Below are positions 26,860 through 35,046 of a DNA stretch of 64,000 nt, in pieces (position 1 is the stretch's first letter; every line of letters begins with the position of its first letter). Made by a program: the position numbers and the translations under genes. The notes under the pieces are model-generated. The model saw only the letters and a program-made list of their open reading frames with translations, was not told the DNA's origin and searched no databases. The DNA is from Kiloniella sp. EL199 (GTDB lineage Bacteria > Pseudomonadota > Alphaproteobacteria > Kiloniellales > Kiloniellaceae): the NCBI RefSeq assembly GCF_900313065.1, contig NZ_OMPU01000010.1, positions 744,001 to 808,000 on the forward strand. Direction: 5' to 3'.

Positions 26860-27438
26860 CTATTCTGAAATCGGTGTTCCATCGGGTTTGAAAAAGGTAT
26901 TTGGTCTGTTTTTACCTCTGATCTTATCAATAAACAAGCGGACAAAAATTTTAATGATCAGGCTGAATGGAAATTTGTTTGCAGATTTTTCTGCTGTCGG
27001 CATTGTCTTTGTTTTATCGTCTGGCTTTCTTGCGCCCTTTTCCATAATTGAATAGCGCACAGGTCCCAGAATTTTGTCTCTGTCATTACCACAAGCCATA
27101 AAGTTATGTGCGATGCCGATAAAGGGAATTTGCGGGCCGACCATGTTTCCTGCTGGTGTTTGGCGACAATTGGTATACCAGCGATAGATACCTTTTTCTG
27201 ATAACTTCAAATAGCGAAGTTGATCCATACCTTTGGTAATTTCCACTTGGGAAGGCGTGATCTGAAAAATATCGGTTCCGCCATGAGCGTTGAGCATGTC
27301 ATCTGCCCGACCAATTTTTTTGGCAAAGTTTTGACAATCCTCGCAATAACAGATCACACGCCGCCCTGTTGCCGGAGAGATATTATGCGCTTTTCCTTTG
27401 ACTTTGCCGCAAGAACATTCAAGCGCGATATCAGCCAT
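26860..27438 (-). CDS. GFA-like/DUF6151 zinc-binding protein
   Basis: The protein of about 192 aa shows paired cysteine motifs of the glutathione-dependent formaldehyde-activating (GFA)-like fold: ECSCGKVKG near residue 7 and CYCEDCQNFAKKIG, then HGGTDIFQITPSQVEI, and IYRWYTNCRQTPAGN. It matches the DUF6151 group of GFA-like proteins, whose substrate is unknown; zinc binding by the cysteines is expected. ATG at 27438 with AAGG 8 nt upstream is chosen over a start nine codons earlier. Monocistronic. Confidence 0.75.
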   Translation of the reverse strand: MADIALECSCGKVKGKAHNISPATGRRVICYCEDCQNFAKKIGRADDMLNAHGGTDIFQITPSQVEITKGMDQLRYLKLSEKGIYRWYTNCRQTPAGNMVGPQIPFIGIAHNFMACGNDRDKILGPVRYSIMEKGARKPDDKTKTMPTAEKSANKFPFSLIIKIFVRLFIDKIRGKNRPNTFFKPDGTPISE

Positions 27439-27537
27439 TGTCTTGCCTTTGGAATGTGATTTCAATTATCGGATGATAGTACCAGCTTATTAAGTAGAAA
27501 CAATAATCTTTCAAGATAACAAAGCTATCAACTTCCC

Positions 27538-27568
27538 AAAAAAATCCCCGGCTAAGGGAGGCCGGGGA
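27538..27568 (-). terminator. Strong rho-independent terminator, minus-strand direction
   Basis: TCCCCGGC (27545-27552) pairs with GCCGGGGA (27561-27568); on the minus strand the stem is followed at once by seven T (complement of 27538-27544). It does not terminate the gene at 26860-27438, which begins to its left, so it implies a leftward transcript arising between about 27570 and 28000. Confidence 0.8.
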
Positions 27569-27598
27569 AGTTAGCAAGTTGACACAAACTGTACTTGC

Positions 27599-27814
27599 TC
27601 AGGGTAGGGAGGTTTTATGCCGTGAAAATATATAAGGAACGCAAGTTCCGAAAACTTTGTCGTTGGAACGCAATAAATGATAAGGAATTAAAGGAAGAAT
27701 TATTGTTGGAAAGTTTTGAAAAAACGGGAAGCAAAAACGAAGCCTGAATGGGCCAAAGCTGGTAGAGATGGCATTTTGATCTTTGAGGTTATTATACCCG
27801 ATATGATCAGTCAT
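27599..27814 (-). CDS. Possible small protein, 71 aa, upstream of a terminator
   Basis: A 71-aa frame starting MTDHIGYNNLKDQNA is preceded by a run of seven G and ends 31 nt before the strong minus-strand terminator, which supports a leftward transcript. The sequence (Phe, His and Pro rich, with FCFPFFQNFPTIILPLIPY) matches no family and could equally be an antisense shadow or the body of a small RNA. Listed because the terminator needs a transcript. Confidence 0.25.
   Translation of the reverse strand: MTDHIGYNNLKDQNAISTSFGPFRLRFCFPFFQNFPTIILPLIPYHLLRSNDKVFGTCVPYIFSRHKTSLP
27622..27747 (+). pseudogene. Possible remnant of a RelE/HigB-like toxin gene
   Basis: GTG at 27622 is preceded by a strong GGGAGG element at about 9 nt and opens a 41-codon frame reading VKIYKERKFRKLCRWNA, INDKELKEELLLESF. 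This follows the N-terminal pattern of RelE/HigB-type toxins (K-x-Y/F-K, F-x-K, I-x-D-x-x-L-x-E) but stops where the conserved Gly-rich core should begin. No antitoxin gene is found beside it. It overlaps the opposite-strand 27599 frame, so at most one is coding. Confidence 0.3.
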
Positions 27815-28091
27815 CTTGTTGTCCCCCCCTAGTGGTTTCGTTAAACACTCAGGTAACGCACTCACGTCAACAACTTTCCATATACTATAACCTGAAAATA
27901 CTTCTTTTGAGAAGAAGAATTTCACATAACTGTAATAGTGGTTGTGTATCAAAGGCTTTAAAGGGGCTATATTTAGGGTGTGGCGGGCGCTCAGCATAGC
28001 ATCTCGCGATTGTGGATTTTCGTGGGGAATGACCTTCTAAAAGGCTGAAATATTGTGATTCAGATTTTAGTTGGGTCGCAATATCAAGAAT

Positions 28092-29000
28092 CTATTTGAT
28101 GGTTAGTTCGTGTCTTCTGATTTGAAATTGATCTTTACATAGATTTAGAAATAACCTTGCAAGGCGAGAAAGGCTTTGGGGGCCTTGATGGACAGCAAAA
28201 AGTGTTATTTCAGGGAAACGCCAAGAAGGTAATAATTTGACAAGATCTCCTGCGTCAATTTTTTCCGAACACAAGATTGAGGGTGCTTCGGCAATGCCCA
28301 TCCCAAGTTTTGCCGCTTCGAGAACACCCATATAATCGTTTATTGAAAAGTTGGGCGAGAAAGAGTGTTCATAGGTGTTTTGGTTGTTTTTTAATCGCCA
28401 GGTTAGCTCTGGTTTATTATGAAACCCAAAACCGATGAGAGAATGTTTTTTCAGATCACTTGGTTGTTTTATCGAGGACTTAGTGGCCAGATAGCTTGGC
28501 GCAGCAACCAGAATATGGCGATACTTTAGTAGTGAAACGACAATATGATTGTCATTATCAGGTGGTGCCACCCGAAAAGATAAATCAAGATTGTCATCAT
28601 TAAAGTTTAATAGCCTTTCTGAAATGGAAACATTTACTTGTGCCTGTTTGTACTGGTTTTGAAATATTTTAATGACCGGAAGGAATAATGGTTCGGCAAG
28701 GTTAGGAGGAACAGATATATGAAGTTGGCCCTGTTCAGTTGATCTATGTTGGCGAAGCGTTTGATTCGCAAAATTGAATAATGCAAAACCTTCTTGGCAG
28801 TGCCGATAATAAATTTTACCGATATCTGTTAATTCAACCGAGCGCGTCGTTCGCGTAAGTAACTTTGTCTCAAGAGATTTCTCAAGCTCTGTGATTTTCC
28901 GGCTAAGTGTGGAAAGTGGAAGTGAAAGTTCTTTGGCCGCTTTGGTAAAGCTTTTGGCTTGAACGACGTGTACGAAAATTGCCATCGCATTGTAGTGCAT
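28092..29000 (-). CDS. LysR-family transcriptional regulator
   Basis: A LysR regulator of about 302 aa: N-terminal winged helix-turn-helix (MAIFVHVVQAKSFTKAAKEL, PLSTLSRKITELEKSLETKL) and a C-terminal periplasmic-binding-type effector domain (from about residue 88). The chosen ATG at 29000 gives the usual N-terminal spacing; a TTG 11 codons upstream and an ATG five codons downstream are alternatives. It is divergent from the small glyoxalase-fold gene at 29120, its likely target. Confidence 0.88.
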   Translation of the reverse strand: MHYNAMAIFVHVVQAKSFTKAAKELSLPLSTLSRKITELEKSLETKLLTRTTRSVELTDIGKIYYRHCQEGFALFNFANQTLRQHRSTEQGQLHISVPPNLAEPLFLPVIKIFQNQYKQAQVNVSISERLLNFNDDNLDLSFRVAPPDNDNHIVVSLLKYRHILVAAPSYLATKSSIKQPSDLKKHSLIGFGFHNKPELTWRLKNNQNTYEHSFSPNFSINDYMGVLEAAKLGMGIAEAPSILCSEKIDAGDLVKLLPSWRFPEITLFAVHQGPQSLSRLARLFLNLCKDQFQIRRHELTIK

Positions 29001-29119
29001 TAAATTATACCATATGTGGAATATATCTTTCAAATATACAGCTTTATTCCAAAATATAAAACTTGATAATAATCATTGTGAGATGAAAAAAAACACTTGA
29101 TCAATGAGGATGTTTTTCC

Positions 29120-29470
29120 ATGAACAATAACAATCATATTAATTATATTGAATTCCCTTTACGGGATGTATCCGGAACGAAACTTTTTTATGAAACTTGC
29201 TTTGGCTGGGCGTTTCAGAACTGGGGACCAGACTATATCAGCTTTTCCGGTGCTGGTGTTGAAGGTGGTTTCAACGGGGAAAGCAAGCGACCTGTTACAG
29301 ATCCGGGTGTGTTGGTCGTCCTCTATAGCGATGACCTGAATAAGGTCCTTGCCAAGGTCAAAGAGGCAGGCGGAGTTATAAAACAGGAAATATATGAGTT
29401 CCCGGGCGGAAAGCGCTTTCATTTTGAAGATCCAAATGGCAATGAACTTGCGATCTGGTCGGACAGGTAA
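29120..29470 (+). CDS. VOC (glyoxalase/bleomycin resistance) family protein
   Basis: The 116-aa protein has the vicinal oxygen chelate fold with paired beta-alpha-beta-beta-beta units: NYIEFPLRDVSGTKLFYETCFGW at the start and FPGGKRFHFEDPNGNELAIW at the end. It is of the short, bacterial type of unknown reaction. It is divergent from the LysR gene, a common pairing in which LysR induces the enzyme. Confidence 0.85.
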   Translation: MNNNNHINYIEFPLRDVSGTKLFYETCFGWAFQNWGPDYISFSGAGVEGGFNGESKRPVTDPGVLVVLYSDDLNKVLAKVKEAGGVIKQEIYEFPGGKRFHFEDPNGNELAIWSDR

Positions 29471-29679
29471 GGTTGGTTGTTTTTTAGATTTATCCTATTC
29501 CTGCGGCCTGGATTATACTTGGCCTGCAGGGAGTACTGATATCTATAAGAGGATACAATGAATGTTTTTGGACACAAGTATATGAATTTAATGTGAATTT
29601 GCATGGAGAGGAACCTTTGTTCGTATCTGTAGATATCTAAACTCTTTTCATTTATGATACACCTAATAATTGTGCTTGT

Positions 29680-29690
29680 GGGGGGGGGGG
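29680..29690 (+). repeat. Run of eleven G directly before a start codon
   Basis: Eleven consecutive G (29680-29690) end immediately at the ATG of the LuxR-type gene. The run also supplies the only Shine-Dalgarno-like sequence. Homopolymers of this length are prone to slippage, which here would alter ribosome-binding spacing rather than reading frame. Confidence 0.7.
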
Positions 29691-30452
29691 ATGAGTGTAT
29701 CAGAACATAAATTTGCACGAGATATTTTGAATGTTGAAACTCCTTGGCAAACCAGAGACACGGTTTTAGCATTAGGGTTCAATGGTTTGTTTTTTCAACG
29801 CTGGTATCCAGATGTCATGGATAACTGGGAAGGTTATCTTGCTGAAGGATTTCATGAACTCTATTACGCTTCGCAAGTTTACCGTTCATGCCCAGTTGCC
29901 AGAGCCATTCATCAGAAAGATAGTCATGTTTCTAAGGTACACCGTTTTTGCCCCGTTGCTAAAGTAGCCGGTCAATGGAACCGCAGTTATACCTTTGCTG
30001 AAGCGCGAGATGGGATGTCAACCAATCGCAATGAAGCTGAGATTGCAGATAATTTATGGAAGCTCTTTGGTATGGAAGACGGGGTTGTGCTCTTTTCAGG
30101 GCGCAACAATCTTAAATCAGCAATGATTTTAACAACGGATCGCTCTGTGGAGGAGTTGTATCAAAAATATTCCGGTGTTTTGGCTTTGGCGGCCGATAAA
30201 CTGGATCGCCAACTTTGCCCTGGCCATACATTGTTGCGGCAATTGAGTCGGGAAAATATTAAACTATCTCCTATTCAGCAGAAAATTTTGAAACTGCAGA
30301 TTAATCAACCTGAACTCTCCAATGCGGCAATGGCCGAAAAGCTTGGCATTTCTGTGAATACATTATTTTCGCACCACAAAAAAATCGCCAAGAAAGAAGG
30401 CGTTACCACCTTTACTGGCGCAATTGTTAAACAGCTTAGTAAAAACGATTAA
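29691..30452 (+). CDS. LuxR-type helix-turn-helix regulator
   Basis: A 253-aa protein with a C-terminal helix-turn-helix of the LuxR/sigma-70 region 4 type (about residues 200-245: LSPIQQKILKLQINQPELS, MAEKLGISVNTLFSHHKKI). The N-terminal part (about 1-180) resembles autoinducer-domain-type sensors only loosely (FNGLFFQRWYPDVMDNW). ATG at 29691 is chosen because it follows the poly-G run; an in-frame start seven codons upstream would read through the run. No autoinducer synthase is nearby. It stands alone. Confidence 0.75.
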   Translation: MSVSEHKFARDILNVETPWQTRDTVLALGFNGLFFQRWYPDVMDNWEGYLAEGFHELYYASQVYRSCPVARAIHQKDSHVSKVHRFCPVAKVAGQWNRSYTFAEARDGMSTNRNEAEIADNLWKLFGMEDGVVLFSGRNNLKSAMILTTDRSVEELYQKYSGVLALAADKLDRQLCPGHTLLRQLSRENIKLSPIQQKILKLQINQPELSNAAMAEKLGISVNTLFSHHKKIAKKEGVTTFTGAIVKQLSKND

Positions 30453-30488
30453 TGTTGATCTACCATGCTTATAAAATTTCAGGAAAGG

Positions 30489-30872
30489 TTAATCCAATCG
30501 GGAATTTGAATTATCCGTGTCGATTAGCGTGTATTCTTTGTCATCTTGGTTCTGAATAATAGAATCTTCTAGTTCATTAATTGCTTTGAGTGCTTTTGAA
30601 AGATAACTCTCTTTGCTGGTCGGAACGCGTTTTGTTGTGTTTATAAATGTAGCAATTGTGACGCCAAGGACATTGGCGATGTCTTGTAAAAGAGGGGGAG
30701 GAATTTCGGTCTCACCGGCTTCACATCGTTGTATATAGTAAACCTTTACACCAACTTTGTGTGCGAGATCTGATATGGATATGTTCTTTAACAGTCGCGT
30801 GTAGCGAATATTAACACCGATAGTGACATTGTTTGTGTGGATATTATTTATAATCGGCACGTAAAATCCCAA
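30489..30872 (-). CDS. XRE-family transcriptional regulator
   Basis: A protein of up to 127 aa with an XRE helix-turn-helix (TIGVNIRYTRLLKNISISDL, AHKVGVKVYYIQRCEAGE, LLQDIANVLGVTIATF) and an acidic tail. The 5' end is uncertain: TTG at 30872 is the longest start, and GTG codons follow shortly (for example the V-T-I-G region). It shares the general layout of the XRE protein at 17981 but not close sequence. Convergent with the LuxR-type gene. Confidence 0.75.
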   Translation of the reverse strand: MGFYVPIINNIHTNNVTIGVNIRYTRLLKNISISDLAHKVGVKVYYIQRCEAGETEIPPPLLQDIANVLGVTIATFINTTKRVPTSKESYLSKALKAINELEDSIIQNQDDKEYTLIDTDNSNSRLD

Positions 30873-31146
30873 CGGTCATCTGTCAACCTCCAGTGACTAT
30901 CTATCAGTCAGAGTGATCAGTGGTAAAACGAATTGATGAAGCCGAAGGTTGAGCCGACGGATTGTTATCATGAGGCTTTCACATAACAATGCATGGTTGA
31001 GTATATTTTTCATTTATAAGATAAACAACTTAAAATTTCAGTTACCAGGAACTGGGAGTTTGTTTTTCTTGCATTGGATGTCAATGAAACAGGGTTTGTG
31101 AAATATATGTGGACATATGTTCTTAATATAGACTAAACGTCTAAGT

Positions 31147-31791
31147 ATGGAAAACTTTGATAACTATAAATCGATGGCAGACGGAGTTGCGGCCTTAATG
31201 CATTCCCATGCTGAAGTCGTCATACATGATTTACAACGCCAAGAGATTGTTTATCTGGCGAACAACTATTCCAACCGGGAAATCGGGTCACCGTCCCATA
31301 TGGACGAGGTAGAGTTTGCCGATGGTGATCGCGTGCTTGGCCCTTATCGCAAGGTGAACTGGGATGGCAAGATCCTGAAATCCATCAGTGTGGTCATGCG
31401 GAATAATATCGGTCAGGCAGAAGCCATGATCTGTATAAACCTGGATATGTCAGATATGAACCGGATGTATCAGGTTCTGGGCATGATGCTGGCGGCACCG
31501 GAAGAAGGACATGAACCAGAAGAAAATAGCGGAGAAAAAAGCGATAAGATTGCGGAAATCTTTCGTGATGACTGGCATGAGCGGATCAATGTTTTTATTC
31601 AGGAATGGTTGCAGGGAAAGGGATTGAGCCTGCAGGTGCTTGGACGAAGCGAAAAGCGTAATCTGGTTATCGCTTTGGAAGCCAAAGGAGCTTTTCAGGG
31701 TCAGGGATCAGCTAACTATGTGGCCCGTTGTCTGGGGCTTGGTCGTGCGACGGTTTACAAATATTTAAAAGAGCAAAGGGGATCGGCATGA
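31147..31791 (+). CDS. YheO/DauR-type PAS-HTH regulator
   Basis: The 214-aa protein has an N-terminal YheO-type PAS domain (HAEVVIHDLQRQEIVYLAN, ICINLDMSDMNRMYQVLG) and a C-terminal HTH_22 domain (KRNLVIALEAKGAFQGQGS, VARCLGLGRATVYKYLKE). This is the architecture of DauR, the regulator of D-arginine use in Pseudomonas. It is the first gene of a tight operon: its TGA overlaps the ATG of the dehydratase gene (ATGA at 31788). It probably controls this amino acid catabolic unit, with an amino acid as effector. Confidence 0.88.
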   Translation: MENFDNYKSMADGVAALMHSHAEVVIHDLQRQEIVYLANNYSNREIGSPSHMDEVEFADGDRVLGPYRKVNWDGKILKSISVVMRNNIGQAEAMICINLDMSDMNRMYQVLGMMLAAPEEGHEPEENSGEKSDKIAEIFRDDWHERINVFIQEWLQGKGLSLQVLGRSEKRNLVIALEAKGAFQGQGSANYVARCLGLGRATVYKYLKEQRGSA

Positions 31792-32792
31792 TCATAAATG
31801 ATCGTAATCTGGTCGAGGAAATTGTTGTGGCTAATCAGCGGATTAAAGCTGTGGATGGCGGTGTGCGGGAAACACCACTGGATGAAGCGCCGTCCTTTAG
31901 CGATCAAACAGGGGCGACCTTTTTGCTCAAGGGCGAGCATTTACAGCGTACCGGTTCCTTCAAAATGCGCGGGGCGATGAACAAGGTTTTAACCCTGTCT
32001 CAAGAACAACGTGAAAAGGGGATAACAACGGCATCGACAGGAAATCACGGAATGGCAACTGCCCAGGCTGCCAGTGTCGGAAATGTCGAGGCCACTATTT
32101 ATTTACCTGATACAGTTTCGCCTTTAAAGCATGGGAACATTACTCGAATGGGGGCGAAAACCGTTTTGGTTGAAGGGACCTGTGTGGATAGTGAGCGTAC
32201 GGCGCGAGCTGCTGCGACAGAACAGGGCATTACCTATGTTTCTGCCTATGCAGACCTTGATGTCATTGCCGGGCAGGGCACAATCGGTCTGGAGCTTACT
32301 GCACAGTGCCCTGATATTGCTGCTGTTTATATCTGTGTTGGCGGTGGCGGGCTTATTTCCGGTGTGGGAAGTTACCTCAAATCGTGTTTGCCAGATGTGG
32401 ATATCATCGGGTGCTGGGCTGAAAATGCGGCATCAATGCACTACTGTCTGGAAAAGGGCGAAATCTATGACGCGTGGGAGGCAGATACCCTTGCTGACGG
32501 ATCCGCAGGTGGCGTTGAAGAGGGAACCATTACCTTCCCCATCTGTCAGAAAGTCATTGATCGCCATGTTTTGGTGAGCGAGGACGAAATCGCACAGGCC
32601 ATGCGCGATGTTGCGGCCAATGAACGGTTTATTATTGAGGGTTCCGCAGGTGTTGCGGTGGCTGCGGCCCTTAAAACCGGGCGAGATTATCAGGGGAAGA
32701 AGATCGCGGTGGTGATATGCGGGCGTAATATCGGTTATGAGACATTTTGCGATGTGATCAGCACAACCGAGGAAGAGAAGGCGAATGCGTAA
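31788..32792 (+). CDS. Threonine/serine dehydratase-family PLP enzyme
   Basis: The 334-aa fold type II PLP enzyme has the Schiff-base Lys in TGSFKMRGAMNKV, the STGNHGMATA substrate loop and the phosphate-binding GGGGLISG. The family eliminates water or another group from beta-substituted amino acids: threonine and serine dehydratase, hydroxyaspartate dehydratase, and EutB of hydroxyectoine use. The operon partners (aminotransferase and ornithine-cyclodeaminase-fold protein) recall both EutB-EutC and the BhcB-BhcD pair of the beta-hydroxyaspartate cycle, so a hydroxylated acidic or cationic amino acid is a plausible substrate. It overlaps both neighbours (4 and 8 nt). Confidence 0.85.
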   Translation: MIINDRNLVEEIVVANQRIKAVDGGVRETPLDEAPSFSDQTGATFLLKGEHLQRTGSFKMRGAMNKVLTLSQEQREKGITTASTGNHGMATAQAASVGNVEATIYLPDTVSPLKHGNITRMGAKTVLVEGTCVDSERTARAAATEQGITYVSAYADLDVIAGQGTIGLELTAQCPDIAAVYICVGGGGLISGVGSYLKSCLPDVDIIGCWAENAASMHYCLEKGEIYDAWEADTLADGSAGGVEEGTITFPICQKVIDRHVLVSEDEIAQAMRDVAANERFIIEGSAGVAVAAALKTGRDYQGKKIAVVICGRNIGYETFCDVISTTEEEKANA

Positions 32793-33909
32793 TTTCTCAC
32801 TGGAAACCTTCTTTTCTGACTGGGAGTTCAAAGCCAGATATCACATGACGGCATCTGATATTCAGAGCATGACCATCAATGAGCTTTTGGCGATGGCAAG
32901 CGAAAAAGATCGTGCGACGTTTTATGACTTGCCGCTGGGCTATACAGAAACCTTTGGGCATCCGTTGTTACGACAAGAAATTGCCAATAGTTATAAGGGG
33001 CTGGTGTCGGAAGATATCCTGTGTTTTGCGGGCGCTGAGGAGGGTGTATACGTGGCTATGCGGGTTCTGTTGAAACCTGGGGATCATGCCATTGTTGTGG
33101 TACCTAACTATCAGGCGGCGGAAACAATTCCCCTTGATATCTGCGAAGTGACAGGTGTTCCTCTTGATCCGGATGATAACTGGTCGCTGGATATGGATGC
33201 TCTGGAAAGCGCAATCCGACCCAATACAAAACTGATTTCCATCAACTTTCCCAATAACCCTACAGGCGCAATCTTAAAACGGAACTCTTTTGGTCGTCTG
33301 ATTGAACTTTGCCGTGCCCACAACATTTACCTGTTCAGTGATGAAGTGTATCGAGGCATTGAACGAGATGAAGTTTTGCGCTTGCCACAGGCCGCAGATG
33401 TTTATGAAAAGGCGCTGTCGTTGAATGTGATGTCAAAGGCCTATGGCCTGCCGGGATTGCGTATTGGCTGGATTGCCTGTCAGGACCGGGATCTTTTGAA
33501 AAGGATGGAATGTTACAAGCATTACCTGTCCATTTGTAATTCCGGGCCGAGCGAGTGGTTGTCCATCATCGCTCTGCGAGCGCGCGAACAAATACTCGCT
33601 AACAATCGCAAACTGGTGAAAGAGAATGCGGGCAAGTTGACGGCATTTTTTGCTGAGTTTCCGGATCTGTTTGAGTGGCAAGTGCCCGATGGGGGCTGTG
33701 TTGGCTTTCCGGTTTATAAAGGCAAGGGAACGACGGATGATTTTTGTGAAGACCTGATCAATAAATCCGGCGTGTTGCTGTTGCCCCCGCGGATTTATAA
33801 ATCTGATCTATTACCTGTCACCTGGAATCGCTTTCGGATTGGCTTTGGCCGCAAAAACATCGATGAGGGGCTTGCTGCTTTCCGTGCTTATCTCAAGAGT
33901 AACACATGA
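32785..33909 (+). CDS. Class I/II aminotransferase
   Basis: The 374-aa fold type I PLP enzyme shows YTETFGHPLLRQEIANSY, the FPNNPTGAIL motif, LFSDEVYRGIE with the PLP-contacting residues, the Schiff-base Lys in NVMSKAYGLPGLRIGW, and a C-terminal RFRIGFGRKN with the carboxylate-binding Arg. Substrate cannot be read out. It overlaps the dehydratase gene by 8 nt and its stop is separated from the next gene by a small tandem duplication. A transaminase in this operon would remove or recycle the amino group of the substrate or product. Confidence 0.87.
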   Translation: MRNFSLETFFSDWEFKARYHMTASDIQSMTINELLAMASEKDRATFYDLPLGYTETFGHPLLRQEIANSYKGLVSEDILCFAGAEEGVYVAMRVLLKPGDHAIVVVPNYQAAETIPLDICEVTGVPLDPDDNWSLDMDALESAIRPNTKLISINFPNNPTGAILKRNSFGRLIELCRAHNIYLFSDEVYRGIERDEVLRLPQAADVYEKALSLNVMSKAYGLPGLRIGWIACQDRDLLKRMECYKHYLSICNSGPSEWLSIIALRAREQILANNRKLVKENAGKLTAFFAEFPDLFEWQVPDGGCVGFPVYKGKGTTDDFCEDLINKSGVLLLPPRIYKSDLLPVTWNRFRIGFGRKNIDEGLAAFRAYLKSNT

Positions 33910-33917
33910 ACACATGA
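33902..33917 (+). repeat. 8-bp tandem duplication at a gene junction
   Basis: ACACATGA is present twice in tandem (33902-33909, 33910-33917). The first copy contains the overlapping ATG/TGA typical of coupled genes, but in its frame the ATG now meets TGA after three codons; the second copy supplies the working start of the downstream gene. Confidence 0.75.
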
Positions 33918-34876
33918 ACACATTACCGATCATAACACTGGATGAAATTAGAGCTTGTTTGAGTGACGATGATATCCTCTCAGCGGTAAAAGAAGCTCTT
34001 ATTTCTCATGGGCGCGGGGACGTGAATTCGCCGCCACCGGGTATTCTACAGCTTGATAATCCGGCAGTGGGTGAATGCCATATCAAGTATGGCCATCAAA
34101 GAGGAGCCGATACTTTTGTGGTAAAGGTCGCGAGTGGTTTTCGGGATAACGGCAAGCTTGGTCTATCCCCCAATAGCGGCATGATGCTGGTTCTTAGTGC
34201 GCAAACGGGTGCGCCCGTCTGTGTGCTTGATGATAAAGGCTGGCTCACGGATATTCGCACCGCAGCGGCAGGTGCTTTGGCGGCACAGGCCGGAGCCCCG
34301 GATAAAGTCAATGCAGTGGGGATTATTGGCACAGGGGAACAGGCGCGGTTACAGGCACACTGGACCTGTCGTTTGTTGGGTTTGAAATCTATTGTGGTTT
34401 ATGGCCGCAATCCCGAACAGGTAACGAAATACGTCAAGGACATGACAGCACAGGGCTATGACGTCAACACAGCGCCAGAAGTAAGAGATCTTCTGTGCCA
34501 ATGCAATCTGGTCATTACAACAACCCCGTCACCAAAGGCTTTGGTTTTAAAAGACGAGGTGCACCCGGGCACTCATATCGTTGCCATGGGAACAGACAAT
34601 CCGGGTAAACAGGAAGTGGATGCGGCGTTGTTCGAGCAGGCTGCGGTCATTATGGTCGATGACCTTGCCCAATGTGTCCATCACGGCGATCTGGGGCATG
34701 CGGTGCGTAACGGTTTAGTCTCGCAAGATCGGGCGATTTCGTTGGGGCTTGTCGTGGCCGGGGAGAAACCGGGGCGCTTGAATGCTGATGATATAACGAT
34801 CGCCGACCTGACGGGCATCGCCGCACAGGATATCGCGGTGGCATCATTGGTTTGGGAGCGGAAGAGGGCTTGTTAA
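33914..34876 (+). CDS. Ornithine cyclodeaminase/mu-crystallin family protein
   Basis: The 320-aa protein has the family signatures: IKYGHQRGADTFVVKVASGF with substrate-contacting Lys, LTDIRTAAAGALAAQA, the Rossmann motif GIIGTGEQARLQAHW, VITTTPSPKALVL and HIVAMGTDNPGKQEVD. Members include ornithine cyclodeaminase, EutC, L-arginine dehydrogenase DauB, alanine dehydrogenase and iminosuccinate reductase BhcD; all handle imino acids with NAD(P)H. In this operon an imine reductase acting on the dehydratase product fits best. The ATG at 33914 is the second copy of an 8-bp repeat; the first ATG reads into a stop after three codons. Confidence 0.87.
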   Translation: MNTLPIITLDEIRACLSDDDILSAVKEALISHGRGDVNSPPPGILQLDNPAVGECHIKYGHQRGADTFVVKVASGFRDNGKLGLSPNSGMMLVLSAQTGAPVCVLDDKGWLTDIRTAAAGALAAQAGAPDKVNAVGIIGTGEQARLQAHWTCRLLGLKSIVVYGRNPEQVTKYVKDMTAQGYDVNTAPEVRDLLCQCNLVITTTPSPKALVLKDEVHPGTHIVAMGTDNPGKQEVDAALFEQAAVIMVDDLAQCVHHGDLGHAVRNGLVSQDRAISLGLVVAGEKPGRLNADDITIADLTGIAAQDIAVASLVWERKRAC

Positions 34877-35046
34877 GCCCGGATTTAAGTTGCAAGTATA
34901 TTAAACACTTGAAAACTTGTTGTTTAGGTTGCATGCTCTCCGAATAATTCTACCTTTCCCAGTCTTTTATGGCTATCTCACGGGCGAAGGGCTTATGTTG
35001 TAAGGTAGTGCTACAATTCTATTCTGTTGCGCTTCTTGAGACAGTT

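Noticed and set aside
31147-34876. Complete beta-hydroxyaspartate cycle or ectoine degradation cluster
   Set aside because: The aldolase bhcC, the bhcA-type class V aminotransferase, and doeA/doeB or ectoine transport genes are missing; only partial resemblance remains.
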